In this document: positions 10,912 to 27,120 of the stretch, piece after piece | Layout of the letters: each line of letters begins with the position of its first letter | How positions within the stretch are numbered: the stretch's first letter is position 1 | Assembly (NCBI GenBank): GCA_003344405.1 | Contig: NOWV01000295.1 | Location: forward strand, 1-60,260 | Origin: Trichoplax sp. H2 | Taxonomy: Eukaryota; Placozoa; Uniplacotomia; Trichoplacea | Direction of reading: 5' to 3' | Length of the DNA: 60,260 nt | Translations under genes and position numbers: made by a program | The notes under the pieces: model-generated | What the model was told of the DNA's origin: nothing | The model's database searches: none | What the model saw: the letters and a program-made list of their open reading frames with translations, nothing else

Positions 10912-13881
10912 ATGGCGAGCTCACTTTTCAACTCACTGAAACGAAAAGGTAGAGCAAGTAAAAAAAATCACTTGCAACACAGTCCTAAATACGTAGAAAT
11001 AATCGATTAACAGTAAGTTGAACGGTATGGGTCACAAAGCGTATTCGATCTTGTTATGATAGACCCAAGATAGAATTATCAATCATTTTACGCCATATCG
11101 ACAATGTTGTCTATTTGAAGAAGAAGTAAAAGACTTTTTACTGGAAATATTGACCGTTCAATAGGGGCCAAGGTAGAAAGTAGCTAACATTTTCTCTCCC
11201 CTGTAAATGATCTATAGGTTCTCGAAAATATCGAAGATCCAGGGAAGTAAATGACGATTCACTAACACGAGAACCAAGAAAAATTTCCGCTGCTTCCACT
11301 TCTGCTGATGCTAAGACAGCCAACAAAGCTCGAAAAGGATATAAAAGTAAAGAAAGCCAGGAAGAAGATTCTCAACCACCTTCAAGAAAACAGTTAGCTA
11401 ACGCCATCGGTGGCGGCTCAGATATACGATCTGTTCTAAGAAGACTCCTTTCCAATAGACCACCGATTGAGACATTACGAGAGAAAGGAATCTATCAAGG
11501 TAGCTTAAATAAATCGTATTCTACTCATCGATTGAATTTCCATTTGATCAATTCATTATATTACATACGGACGCTATAACGCAGCCGCTTTCGCTTCCAA
11601 AAGAAATTCAAATCGCTTTCCTTCCATCACAATCATCACGCTTATTGTTTCTAGATACAGTATGATAATCACTTCTTGCAAATTTTATCTAAACTTCATC
11701 AGGATTTCTTCTATCCACCCTTTAGATCTAACATTTGGTGCTCCTTTAGAAGTAGTTTGCAAGAGAGAATGCCAACTTGTTCCCAAATTTGTGCAACAAT
11801 GTATAAACCACATTGAAAGTTGCGGTAAGCATTGGAAAAGGGCGTAGATACATATACCGTACAATCGTAAAAAATTCCACCTCAAGAATAATACAGCATA
11901 ACTTGATAGGAATAATGTCTTCAAAACAGGATTGCAATATTTCTCAAATAACTTACCCTATCCCAACTATATTTCAATATGAACACCATTATAAAACTCA
12001 AGATTGGAAAGCTATTCGATCTGTTATCATCTTATTTATAATGTACTTCACTACTATTGAAATGATGTAAAGGATTAGTCAAGAAAGTTCTTTAAATCAA
12101 ATCTCAATTGTCGAAAATTTGTTATGCGAATAGATATATTAATTGAATCCTCTTTTTCTGACACCCTAAACTGCCTCTTCTCCTGTAAAGTTTAAAGTGA
12201 TTAGTGTATATCTCAAAACAGAATAACGTTAGCATCATAATGAGGCATTTCTCCAACTTACGACCGATGATGATAAATTAAATGAATCATCAACAATTAT
12301 ACAGGCTACAGTCGCCACTACACACAGAAATGATATCAAAGATGGAAAATGTTTTCTGCACTCATTTTCCATGTAATTTACTGTATTTGTATGCTTACAT
12401 AGAGTTATTTTCATAAAATATATCTATATGTCCCATACCAATTATCACGAAGCTACTTATCAAATACGGTGTAATGCATTAATAACTGTTGCTGTATAGC
12501 TCAATACTTGGCCTGAATAGCAGCATCTACAAAAAATGAAAAAGATTTTCTATGAATTATAATTGTTTAGACGATCAGGCAATTACATCTTCTTCGAAAT
12601 GGGTTATTCTAGCGAAGACAAATTTCTAATTAGTTACACAACGAACAGCTATTATCTTATATATTTATAAATAACTTTGTGTCTGTCTACAACTAGGTTT
12701 GGAATGTCAAGGAGTTTATCGAACTAGCGGAAATATGGCATCTGTAAATAAGCTCAAATATCAAGTTGATCATAGTTAGTAATAACTCACTGTAGATGTA
12801 ATAGTACTTACCTTTGGGACGTTACTAAATATGAATTGTATACCGTAATCTATTTCTTACTTGATTATAGATGCTCAGGTGGACCCAGATTTGTGGCATG
12901 ATATTACCGTAGTTACATCGGCTTTAAAACTTTATTTCAGAGAACTGCCAACGTCGCTCTTAACAGATAGATTCTATAAGCAAGTTACTGCCTACATAGG
13001 CTAGTTAAGATTTATGATAATATATTAACGCTATCACTATGGTTCGTTTAAAATTTTCGATGCCATAGACGTTAGTCCTTTTACATCACTACTTAGCAGC
13101 AATGGTTGAAACTGCTTCTAACTACTACTATATAGGCGAGGAAGATCTTGGTATCCTGATAACAAATTTAATTGACAGTATCAATCAACTTCCTAGATGT
13201 AATAGAGTCACATTGGATCTGATACTTCAACATCTGCAAAAGTAAATATTTGTGATAATTTTACATCTAAAAGTAATATATTATTCTTAACATGTTTACC
13301 GCTCCTTGCGATTGCGGTTCAAAATTATGGTACGTTAAAATCAGTCATTTACAGTACTTGTTTTACAATACAAAACCTCCTATTGGTAGTTTGTAAGAAT
13401 ATAGTTATGAAATGATATATTCCGAAAGTGATGTCATAGGATTACATTCAGCGGGCACTATTATTTGTTTTTCTCCGTATAACCCATCGCTGTTATTTTA
13501 ATTTTTTGTAGGGTAGTTGAGCAAAGTGCGAAGAATAAAATGACAGTTAGTAATTTGAGTATCATATGGGGCCCTACGTTAATGCAAGTTCCAGACCAGG
13601 CTGAGTTTGGACGATCGCTAATGGTGCAAAAGAAAACCTTAGATGTCATACTAAGGTATTATCAGTATCTCGACATTCAGGTAATTCTGCTTTTACATCT
13701 GCACTGCAGATTGTTCTAGTCAAAGATAAATTATTAATGATACAATTACAACACTGTTTGCAAGGGTTGGAAATAGTAATCAAATTGAAATTAAGTTTGC
13801 TTTCAAGATTCGTAAACTTAATCTTTGATTAAGCTACATATCTATTTTCTGCAGACTGGATCTGAGTCATTACCGAGATAA
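10912..13881 (+). CDS. Rho GTPase-activating protein, ARHGAP9/12/15/27 group, RhoGAP domain only
   Basis: It speeds GTP hydrolysis on Rho-family GTPases in the cytosol or at membranes. Eight exons: 10912-10948, 11218-11499, 11726-11824, 12697-12774, 12871-12999, 13136-13241, 13512-13680, 13855-13881; 308 residues, all phases agree. Residues ~95-300 form a complete RhoGAP domain: arginine finger R148 in G-V-Y-R-T-S-G-N, then K185 and R189 in L-K-L-Y-F-R-E-L-P, and N258 in S-N-L-S-I-I-W-G-P. The N-terminal linker R-P-P-I-E-T-L-R-E-K-G leading into F-G-A-P-L matches the ARHGAP12/15/27 linker, which places it in that group. Relatives carry SH3, WW and PH domains upstream; here only ~95 basic and Ser-rich residues precede the catalytic domain. 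The start is the first ATG of exon 1 and is less certain than the rest. Intron 5 appears to use a GC donor at 13000. Confidence 0.88.
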
Positions 13882-15708
13882 AGTCTTTCTCAATGAATAA
13901 TCATCAAAGCTGTTCAAGCAGAAGTTTTTACTAGTGGTAATTCTATAACAGGCTTAATGAAAGCGCAACGGTTGATATTGTAATATTCTCCTATAACTGG
14001 ATCTATTGTAGTTTTTTACACTCTACTCAATGGATATCAGTATAGAACAAGAATCATTTTTCAATGGTGTGATAGCAAATTAAAGGTCACGATATACTTT
14101 ATAATTATTTTTTCAATTTTTTGCAATGAATTAACTACTATATGATGTATCCTTACGTTATTATACTTAGACAAATCAGATTTATTAATTAAGTTTTATA
14201 TTTATACATACGCAGATACGTTACTGGCTGTATCTTATGAGTTTTTTATTATGAGACGCATTTAATGGATGTGAAATATTTGTATGTAGCGTATCCAACT
14301 GTATACATTAATATATCTTCCTAAATAGAATAAAAATGATGGCATTATTTAATTTTCTAAATTTACTTTGACTACCTATTCAGTATTTCCTAGCTGTAAC
14401 CACATCGATTACACTTATGCAATTGATCATACTCTACTAGAGCAATATCAGGATACCTGTAAGAGAAGATAAAGGTACATATTGTCTTTTTATTACCCAA
14501 TGGAAATATAAATGGAAAGATTCAAATTGCAATATAATAACGTAAAATCCACAAAAGAAATCAATTTCTATAAGACTATTTTGAGATGTTTAATCATGTA
14601 GACATGGTGATACAATATGGCTAAATAAAGAAACCATTACCCTAATCAATTACTAAAACTAATTATTATCTGTAAAATCCGCGAATATGCGAGTATTCTA
14701 CGATACTAATAAACTATACCATAAAACAGACTATAAAAAAATTTTAAAATTTTTATCCTAAATCTTCCACCAGGATTAACTGTCATCATGTACAAAACCA
14801 ATAATCATACAAATATAACGCATAGAAATAGATTCTATAGCAGATAAACTATAATAATTGGCTAGACTAGACTTTTTTAATATGTAGCGCTGCCAAATAA
14901 TGAAATTGATTACGCTTAACCATTTACCTAAGCTACCGTAACCTGCAAAAAAGCCAATCATCATGCAAATATAATCCATAAATATATTCTATGTTGCAGA
15001 TCAATTAAACCAGCAAATTAGACACTTTAATACGTACTAGTGAATTTCCCGTTCGAATGAATGGGAATTTATTCTACACGAAGCAACACATTAAATGAAA
15101 ATCCATAGCTAGATTATCATACTATATATGCTTCCTAAACGAAGAAATGATTGATCTGCCCTTCATGATTTACCATAATCAAGTATGTGTGTGCGATTTC
15201 TATTCGCTTTTTCTAACTGAAGGTATACTCTAAATTCATAAAAAATAAATAGTAATAATCGACCATTGTACTGTAGCCTCCAGATATATAGGATAGATAA
15301 AGTATAGTAGCACAATGTAGTTTTCGGTAATGAATTAATCTACCAGATCGTACGGGTGCAAGTACACGCAACATACTAAATCGACTGCCACTGATCTTTC
15401 AAATCCCCGGCAAATAAATTAAAGTACGTCAATATGATAATATTTGCAAAAATTATAATTAATTTATCTATTGCTATACTGTATACTATATAGGTATAAT
15501 GCAAATTATGCAAAATAATACAACAGTAATATAGTTTACGTCATGTATCATACATTGCAGTAAGCAATAGTGGTAGTAGAAGCAAGCTCAGAGTAATGGC
15601 TAGAGTAGGCTAATAGTAGTCATGGTTACGTTAGCATGCGCAGTACTACGAGTTAATCATCATCCTCCATTTCTAATATTTAAAAGCAAACGATCTAGAG
15701 AAGTAAAA
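13882..15708. other. Spacer between RhoGAP and BBS5
   Basis: No gene, RNA gene or ordered repeat is recognised. AATAAA near 14328 could serve RhoGAP polyadenylation. The minus-strand open frame at 14776-14979 contains an internal near-duplication (two copies of a YICMMIGF-like stretch about 165 bases apart), so it reflects a small tandem repeat rather than a gene. Confidence 0.5.
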
Positions 15709-20119
<4,411 letters not shown>

Positions 20120-20449
20120 GAGAACTTGATGAAATATTTTCCCTCTAATGATAGTACAAAGTTGGTAACAATTCGATAATTGATAAACTGAATAATCAAT
20201 CTCTCAAGTAGAAATCAATACTGGTATATAAAAGTACATTACCACTGTATAAAAAAAAATGCTTGTAAGATTTATGTTGAATTCTTTTGTAAAATTTAAG
20301 TTAGTTACTTTAAAATGTTCTCTCCTCGTTAATTTGATCCTTCATTGTAAGTCACTTCCTAGTATAACACTCATTACTTTTCATAATTACATTCGTAATT
20401 AAGTTGTATCGTTAGCGCAACCTATAAGGCTTGATTATTAATTATTATT

Positions 20450-23400
20450 ATGTATTATTTCTGTATGGAATGCAATCACATTACTGTTAAAGTACCAACG
20501 ACATCAAGTCAATATGTGAGTGATCATCTATCTGGCGCACATTATTAATATTTAAGTAGGATCATTATTACTAAATATAGAATTTTAAACGTAGCGTGAG
20601 TACTACTGTACATTGCATTGCACTGAAAGAAATAAAACGAATTGTCGAAAACGGCGATAACGAAAAAGCACTAATCACGGCTTCATCGACTACAGTTTCT
20701 GAATTATACACGCTACTAATATAGTTGGTAGACTTTATTAGGACAACGCTGTAAAATTATATCCAATAAAATATTACAGCTAACGTCTTAATTCGATTCA
20801 ATATTGACGATTATAAAGTCCGGAGGTGGTAATATCTAATAATAACGAGTTATCGATAATAATACGTAATAACAATTTACGCAAATATCTATTTCCCATG
20901 TACAAACTAAGATAGTTAGCAAAGGACGTATATCAACCACGCTATATCTAATTTTATAACGCTGAATGCATACAAATCGCTTTTAAATTTTTATATTATC
21001 CTATTTCAATCTGGCGATTGCTTACTATCCTTTGCTACTATTACCGTAATTACTGATTGAACTGAAAAGTTGCAAAAAATCCATAATCAGTGATACGTAG
21101 GACATCCATAAATAATAATACCTTACATAATATTTATGTAAGCTATGCAAAATCTAAAGTGGGTGATGCACAAATCAGTTAATGCAAAAGGAGAGACCAA
21201 TAAATGCATGTCCTTAATACATTCGCATTATCCGTACAAGGTTTGAACTTATCATTAAAGGAGATAATATATAGCAAATTAATAATTAATTCTTATCCTT
21301 TCAAGTCAGCATACACGTACTTTAAACATATTTATGAATACAAGTGCATACCAAAATATTGGTTCCAGTATTGAATGTAGAAGTCAACAGTACAGCATGC
21401 AACTATCGAAAAAAAATCTAACCGTAAATTTGTCATGTACATTAAATCAACCATAAGCGTGATTTAATTAAATAATAGAGAGAATGTTCATTCATGTCAG
21501 TCAAGTTGTTGACAGACTCAATGAGACACGATACCAGATCAGTTGTTGTCTGCAGCCAGGTTCATCGCCACAATCTAGTCTGTCGTGCATACAAACGAGG
21601 TAAGCAAAGGTGCCAAGAAGTCGACTCTTTTAATCCATTAAGTTATTATACTTGTTGATGCCAAAAATGCGTACAGTATGCAGTGCTGGTAGCTTGGGTA
21701 TGATCACAGAGCATAACGTGGTGGCATTAAATAAGAAATGCTGGACTTCGTAGCGGGTGTAGAAACTAGTCAGCATAAACCTATCAATCATACATCAAAA
21801 GAAACTTCGTTTTATCAATCATGAACGCTTTCCTTTGGTACGTACAATTTTAATTCTTTATTTCTTGTTGATCTATCCTCATAAACTTACATTGCAATCG
21901 GTACCATAATTAAGAATTTTCGGGTCCTAGTAAATTGTTCTCCAGAATCGATTTGTTCCCAATGTGTTAACTGTCTGCTTTTACCTTGATCAAACGTATC
22001 AAAGGGTGTACCTTTCATGACATGGAATAGGAAGAAGGTAAACTGAAATAAAAAAAGCTCATTGTTAGTTCTTACATACAATAGCAATATTATATAAGCA
22101 ATTTATTAGTTCCTAGGTGATAGGAGTAAGTTACTACCGTACGAGGAAATGTATATTGCAATACTTCGATGAATAGACGAGTATTCATTATTACAAGCAT
22201 AGATAGATTGGATCAAGTTCACTTTAAACAACTTGATCCATCCAAATTTCATTGGTTTTACTACATGTATCGTAGTAGCGTGTCGATTCTTTTAACAGTC
22301 AGTACCGGTATAGAAGTCCAAAGCATACCCTGGTCAAAATATACTCGGGATGAAAGTAGCCTAGTCTGTTTTCATACCTCAGGTATATTCTAGATTAGTC
22401 CAGTTTATCAAAAGCAGTAGTAGAGCCAAATGCACTAGTGAGCGAGGTGAACTTATTTTTGCCACAAATGGAAATTGAATAAGTACAGTACTGTACAATT
22501 TTATTGATTAATTCGATCTAGTACGATAATACTGCAATCAGGATAGTGGCAAACACTGCGCTCTTCATCAATTATCAAGGTTAAGGTAACCCCTAAGGTA
22601 AATCCAACAGTATGTAAACAAAAACAAACTTTTTTAATAATAATTAATTTTTATAACACGTCATAATAAAATTAGTAGATGATAACGTTGGAAAATGCTG
22701 TAGTCAACTTGAGAAATATTGTACTGTATGAGTATTACAATGACCAAAAGCAAGAGTATCAAAATGACTCAGATGTTTATTCCTTCTTACGGAGAACAAC
22801 ACCGTGGATATAGTACGTTCTACCGACTACTACAGCGCATAAAGTAAAAGTACGTTCAAACTAGCTACTGATAGTTCCGATCATGACCTATCTACTCAGT
22901 AATCAAGACTAGTTTATTCAGTCAATTTGTAATTTTAAAACTCGTGAATAAGATATAATTTATTAATTAATCGACAGTCCAGTCAATTTTCGATATTCAA
23001 GGATTGAATTATTAAACGATTAAAAAACAAGTAGTGACCCTTATTAAGGGTTAAAAACCACATGAATTATTGGGAGAATCTATTTACTAGACCGCTGATT
23101 CATTACCGTCAATATTGCATGTTATTATTTTGTAACTACCGGTTATTGCCTGAACTTGTCCCCACTGTCAATACAATCAACGTACGTTAGCTTAGTATCA
23201 AGGGAAGTCCCCCAAAATGAAACAGTTTGTGACAAAAACAAATTAACATGGAGGGAAATTTTTATTACTGTTGTTGAAAAAAGTGCCGCTATAGAACATT
23301 CGATTAGTCATAATCGTCTTCCTTTTTCTTCAGTTTTCCACATCGATATTGTATGTCCATATTAGCTTAATGTCATTTCATCAGCACAACTAACATTCAT

Positions 23401-24594
23401 TCTTTGTTTTATAAATTTAGGCTTTTAATTGTTCCAGTAACAACTTGAATAATTATTTTTTTTTATTTGTTGTCAGCAAAGTTACTGTATCATCTTTTCA
23501 AATGACGGCTGTTTTGATTACTATGTAGCAGGTAACATACTTTGTATAAAATATGGAGAAATTACGTTATCAGTAGAATAGCTAAATATGATGATTACTG
23601 TATGTGCATGCACTTTTACTCACGGCATTTTCATTTTTATAGCAATGATATTGGATTATTAATTATAATGATCACTGGATCGGTATAGGTCAAGTACTGA
23701 AACAGCTTATTCTATGTATAGTGTTGCAGTAGTTTGGAACAAAAAAAAAAAACATGACTTTACTATTGGAGTTTGAGCAAAACAATGACGATGATGCAAT
23801 GCAAAAGTCCAATGTGGATACCAACTCTTTGTGATAGACCTGGATCGATCTATCTTTGCTTGATAGGTATTGTCATCGAGAGGACATAAGATTGATCGAT
23901 TTTATAGCATTCGATTTCTGTTTAATGATGGTAAGTATTTTTTTTAATACTACTACGATTAATGTGTCCACAACAGATGAAAACAAATACAGTAGAACCA
24001 GATGATGATGATATCATGCAAGTTGTCGGAATGGCTATGCAATACGTCATGGAATTGGATAAAGACTATATAAATCAATCTGTATCTTACTGCATTTCAT
24101 CTGATAGTGAGCCATGTACAAGATACAAATTGATGATCAATAAAGTCATTATTATTATATTACATATCGATCGATGTACAGTATGCTGTATCTATTCAAT
24201 AATTAGTTGGTTGAAAGTTTGTTGCCTAAGCTGGATGATTGCTGCGGTATCTTGGGGCCTTAGCAATCACTAAGTAGTACTATGTACATTTGTTGAGAAA
24301 AAAATAACTCCAACTGGCCGTCAATGGACAATCGACTCATAATGAGTGTGATCATGAATTCATCAGAGACATAATTTGACCATTTCTTTTGGCCCTTTGT
24401 AACGCTACAGCTGCATCCGTACGCTAGCAGGCGAGCTGCAATTTATTGCAAATCAACCTAGGCGTAGACTGTTTTCAGCTCCATTTTGGACACTATTTCC
24501 CATAGTAAGTTTTCAACAGGATAAATTCAACATTGACTCACTGGCCATGATGGATCTAAAAGTGATTCATCATGGACTTGATCAACTTGATTAG
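20450..24594 (+). CDS. Unrecognised eight-exon gene interleaved with ORMDL on the opposite strand
   Basis: I found a chain of splice-bounded open segments whose phases agree at every junction: 20450-20515, 20581-20723, 21501-21599, 23191-23350, 23477-23531, 23908-23930, 23977-24106, 24431-24594 (280 codons including TAG). Donors are GTGAGT, GTTGGT, GTAAGC, GTATGT, GTAACA, GTAAGT and GTGAGC; several acceptors have good pyrimidine tracts, notably before 23477. The predicted 279-residue protein starts M-Y-Y-F-C-M-E-C-N, has Cys pairs, a hydrophobic stretch [15 protein letters not shown], an acidic run D-D-D-D before a helix, and a basic [10 protein letters not shown] near the end. I recognise no family. 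ORMDL exons 2 and 3 lie inside its third intron, and its last five segments lie inside ORMDL intron 1. Weak points: a 46-base intron at 23931-23976, a weak GTTGGT donor, and no homology support. The exons from 23191 on are better supported than the first three. Confidence 0.4.
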
Positions 24595-24836
24595 ACTAGG
24601 ATGAATTGACGAGTTCGGCTGTTGTTGCATCATTGACGGATGATGGAAATGAAAACACTTACCACATTGTGAAAGGTAAACGTCAATGTCCAAGCTTGGG
24701 GTACCGTTAAAACAGGAATACTTAGGAAGAAAAAGTGTTCCAATAATATAAAGAGAACATAGGTTATCCAAATGCCTCGACTATTCAGCCATTCGACGTT
24801 TGGATTGGATGCTGATCGTGTTCGAGCGGCTTCCAT
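21630..24836 (-). CDS. ormdl: ORMDL sphingolipid biosynthesis regulator
   Basis: ORMDL proteins are small ER membrane proteins that bind serine palmitoyltransferase and restrain the first step of sphingolipid synthesis. Three exons in transcript order: 24836-24663, 22042-21891, 21780-21630; 158 residues against 153 in human ORMDLs, phases 0 and 2 agree. Diagnostic stretches: [13 protein letters not shown] near residue 11; [14 protein letters not shown]; the family hallmark [12 protein letters not shown] then L-T-H-W-E-Q; and a C-terminal block [19 protein letters not shown]. Hydrophobic segments lie near residues 21-41, 43-64, 95-115 and 120-138. The donors read GTAAGT. Intron 1 is 2.6 kb, much longer than most introns here, and holds plus-strand exon-like segments. 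The start codon lies at the edge of a locally duplicated promoter block. Confidence 0.96.
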
Positions 24837-25185
24837 ATTGGTTCATCGATGTCGATTGCAAAGTCAATGGAGTAGAACTGGAGCAAGCCGCTTTAACCAA
24901 CAATAGCACTTCAGTCAGCATTGGCTACGTCCTCTCACTGTAGCACGTCCAGTGTACAGTACGTGGGATCCGATTTCGTCACACAGTCCACGTCACACTT
25001 TTGCAGTACTGTACTGTACTGTACGTTCTCTTATCTCCACTGTGACCATGGAGATACGGTACACTGTAGCACTGGACTGTACACTGTACAGTACGACGTA
25101 CACTGTAGGGCAGAACCAGGAAGGGTAGCACTGCAGTATAGCTACAGTGCACACTACTGTAAATAGAAATCGTATGACCCTGCTT
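24829..25185. repeat. Direct repeat copy 1: ORMDL start codon plus upstream flank
   Basis: This block begins GCTTCCATATTGGTTCATC, the minus-strand complement of the first ORMDL codons and 5' flank. It continues through CAATGGAGTA-GAACTGGAGCAAGCC, CCTCTCACTGTAGCACGTCC, GGGATCCGATTTCGTCACAC and CATGGAGATACGGTACACTG to CGTATGACCCTGCTT. It recurs with small indels at 25209-25539. Most differences are gains or losses of GTACTGTA units. Confidence 0.93.
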
Positions 25186-25208
25186 AAAAAATCACGGCTT
25201 AGCTGGTA

Positions 25209-25539
25209 GCTTCCATATTGGTTCATCAACGTCGATTGCAAAATCAATGGAGTACTGTAGAACTGGAGCAAGCCGCTTCAACCCACAATAGCACTTCAGT
25301 CAGCATTGGCTACGTCCTCTCACTGTAGCACGTCCAGTGTACAGTACTGTACGTGGGATCCGATTTCGTCACACAGTCCACGTCACACTTTTGCAGTACT
25401 GTACGTTCTCTTATCTCCACTGTGACCATGGAGATACGGTACACTGTAGCACTGGACTGTACCTGTACACTGTAACACAGTAAGGTCAGCTATAGCTACA
25501 GTGCACACTACTGTAAATAGAAATCGTATGACCCTGCTT
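25209..25539. repeat. Direct repeat copy 2 of the ORMDL start and promoter block
   Basis: Same order and near-identical sequence to 24829-25185, offset by 380 bases at its start. It lacks about 25 bases, mainly within the CACTGTACAGTACGACG stretch. It includes a second, presumably unused, copy of the ORMDL ATG context. Confidence 0.93.
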
Positions 25540-26853
25540 GGACGATACTAGACAGAAGACACTATTCCGTGATTGGCTTAGCTGGTAGATCACGATAGCT
25601 AGTCATATGATCACTCACTCTTTCACACTCGCAGCGAGTTTCATTGATGATTGATCACATTTGATGGACGAGCTTACTGTACAGCACATTGCTCGGTCCT
25701 CTACCAGTGTTATTAGCCAGGTCAATTCTTCAAAATGGATGCTGTCGATTTTCTGTCGCGGATCAACATGGATAGACGAGTGCTACAGTCCCTCTTTTTC
25801 TTTTCCTGAAAGTTGTCCTGCTGTACGGTACTGCAATGGATCCCTTCGTGAATCTACAGTACTCCAATGGCCGCACAGCCAAAGATTGTTCTTTTACCTC
25901 TATTCACTGCATTGTACTGTACTGTACTGTAGAATGGACTGTACACGGTACAGTGGACACTCATAACTAGGCTTTAATTAAAGTCATAATACAGTTATGG
26001 ACTACTATCGGCATCTTAACGGTGCATCTACTAGACTGGTCGTTGATGACACAGTCAACTTATACCACAACTACAAAGTAGTTTTGATATTCTCCAATGG
26101 TCTACTAGACGCGTATAAAACGAGGATAGGACAATACTGCTAGTACGCGTATGCAAAATACGAAGACATTCCCAGTAATACCAGTAAAGCCTCAGATTAC
26201 CGGTTCATCAACCAAAATGCTAGAAAAGCCTGTCAAAAAGGTCCAAAAAAGCGCGACCGGTGCAGTACGCACAGTACAGTCCAGTACTGGAAAGAAGAGA
26301 AAGGGACGAAATACGGCCGAAAGCTGCCAAAAAAAGGAGCAGGCTGACTTTATTAGTGATCATTTTACAATACGCTACAGCTGTAACCGTGCACCGTACT
26401 GTGCGAAAGCAACCTGGCAGCTAATTTGGTCGTGTAAGAAGTCAACAGTACAGCACAGTAAAAAAGATTGCCGATGATCACTCAGTAATTGAATTCAATC
26501 AGGGACTTGTCGATTTGGGGGGTAAAAAAAATGGAAAAGTTCCTGATTATTAAATACGGGTCAGTGTCCTTTAAAAACAGTCAACCCGACTCGAGCGAGG
26601 GATAGGGGTTAAGTAATTTCGCGCTAATACAGTCTTTGTATAGCAATTGTACTCATTTCGGGCTTGAAAATCAACCGCTTTATCGGGTTGCGTTTTTACT
26701 CCATTTCATGGGTACCCTGACTGAGTGTCCGTCTTTGCTGATGTCTGTAGCACGACTAAAAGAAGTACAGTAAGCTACGATCGTACAGTACTGCACACTG
26801 TCACTGTACACTGTATGCCAAATTGCCAACACTACAGTAGTCCGCTACCGTAA

Positions 26854-26921
26854 TGTACTGTACTGTACAGCACTACAGTATACTGTACACTGTACTGTAT
26901 ACTGTAGTACAGTACAGTACA
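26854..26921. repeat. 68-base inverted repeat able to form a long hairpin
   Basis: The left arm 26854-26867 (TGTACTGTACTGTA) is the exact reverse complement of 26908-26921. Inside it, 26873-26883 (CTACAGTATAC) is the exact reverse complement of 26897-26907. That gives 25 paired bases with only a five-base bulge (CAGCA) on the left and a 13-base loop that is itself partly self-complementary. Confidence 0.9.
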
Positions 26922-27120
26922 GAAAAGCCAGCCGGACGGACATACTTCTCATCTATCCAAATAATCGTGAGGTACTTACAGTACTGTACTGAGTACGGTC
27001 AAGGAGAAGTCGACCATGTTCGGTTCATGCGCAGTTTGACTCGCAATCGACTTGGAGTCCAGCCGTGCCGTCTGACTACTGTATAGTACGAGCGTTTGAT
27101 ACTGTAGGGGTACAGTACAC

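Larger units (their letters stand above)
24940..27120. repeat. Field of GTACTGTA / TACAGTAC palindromic units
   Basis: The words GTACTGTAC, TACAGTAC, TACACTGTA and ACTGTACAG occur dozens of times (not exactly counted) in this 2.2 kb between the ORMDL start and ARPC2, often back to back, as near 25011, 25081, 25911, 26795, 26855 and 26900. The family is self-complementary, so many pairs can fold. Open frames here (24921-25166, 25661-25966, 26151-26477, 26853-27086) are rich in residues encoded by the motif and are not supported as genes; the Lys-rich frame at 26151-26477 is the least repeat-driven but has no recognised domain. Isolated copies occur elsewhere (22485, 37754), so the motif is a dispersed element of this genome. 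Confidence 0.8.

Noticed and set aside
22299-22382. Splice-bounded 84-base open segment considered as another exon of the unassigned plus-strand gene
   Set aside because: Its open frame needs phase 1, whereas the neighbouring segments require phase 2 there; in phase 2 it hits TGA. It could belong to an alternative transcript but does not fit the best chain.
23191-24106. Possible RNase PH (exosome) domain in the unassigned gene
   Set aside because: A stretch resembling the second half of the fold (D-I[11 protein letters not shown]) is suggestive, but the N-terminal motifs and about 60 residues before the last helix are absent, so I do not assign the family.
26151-26477. 108-codon Lys-rich plus-strand frame
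   Set aside because: It lies in the GTAC palindrome field, lacks a recognisable domain and has no splice or family support; composition alone is not enough.
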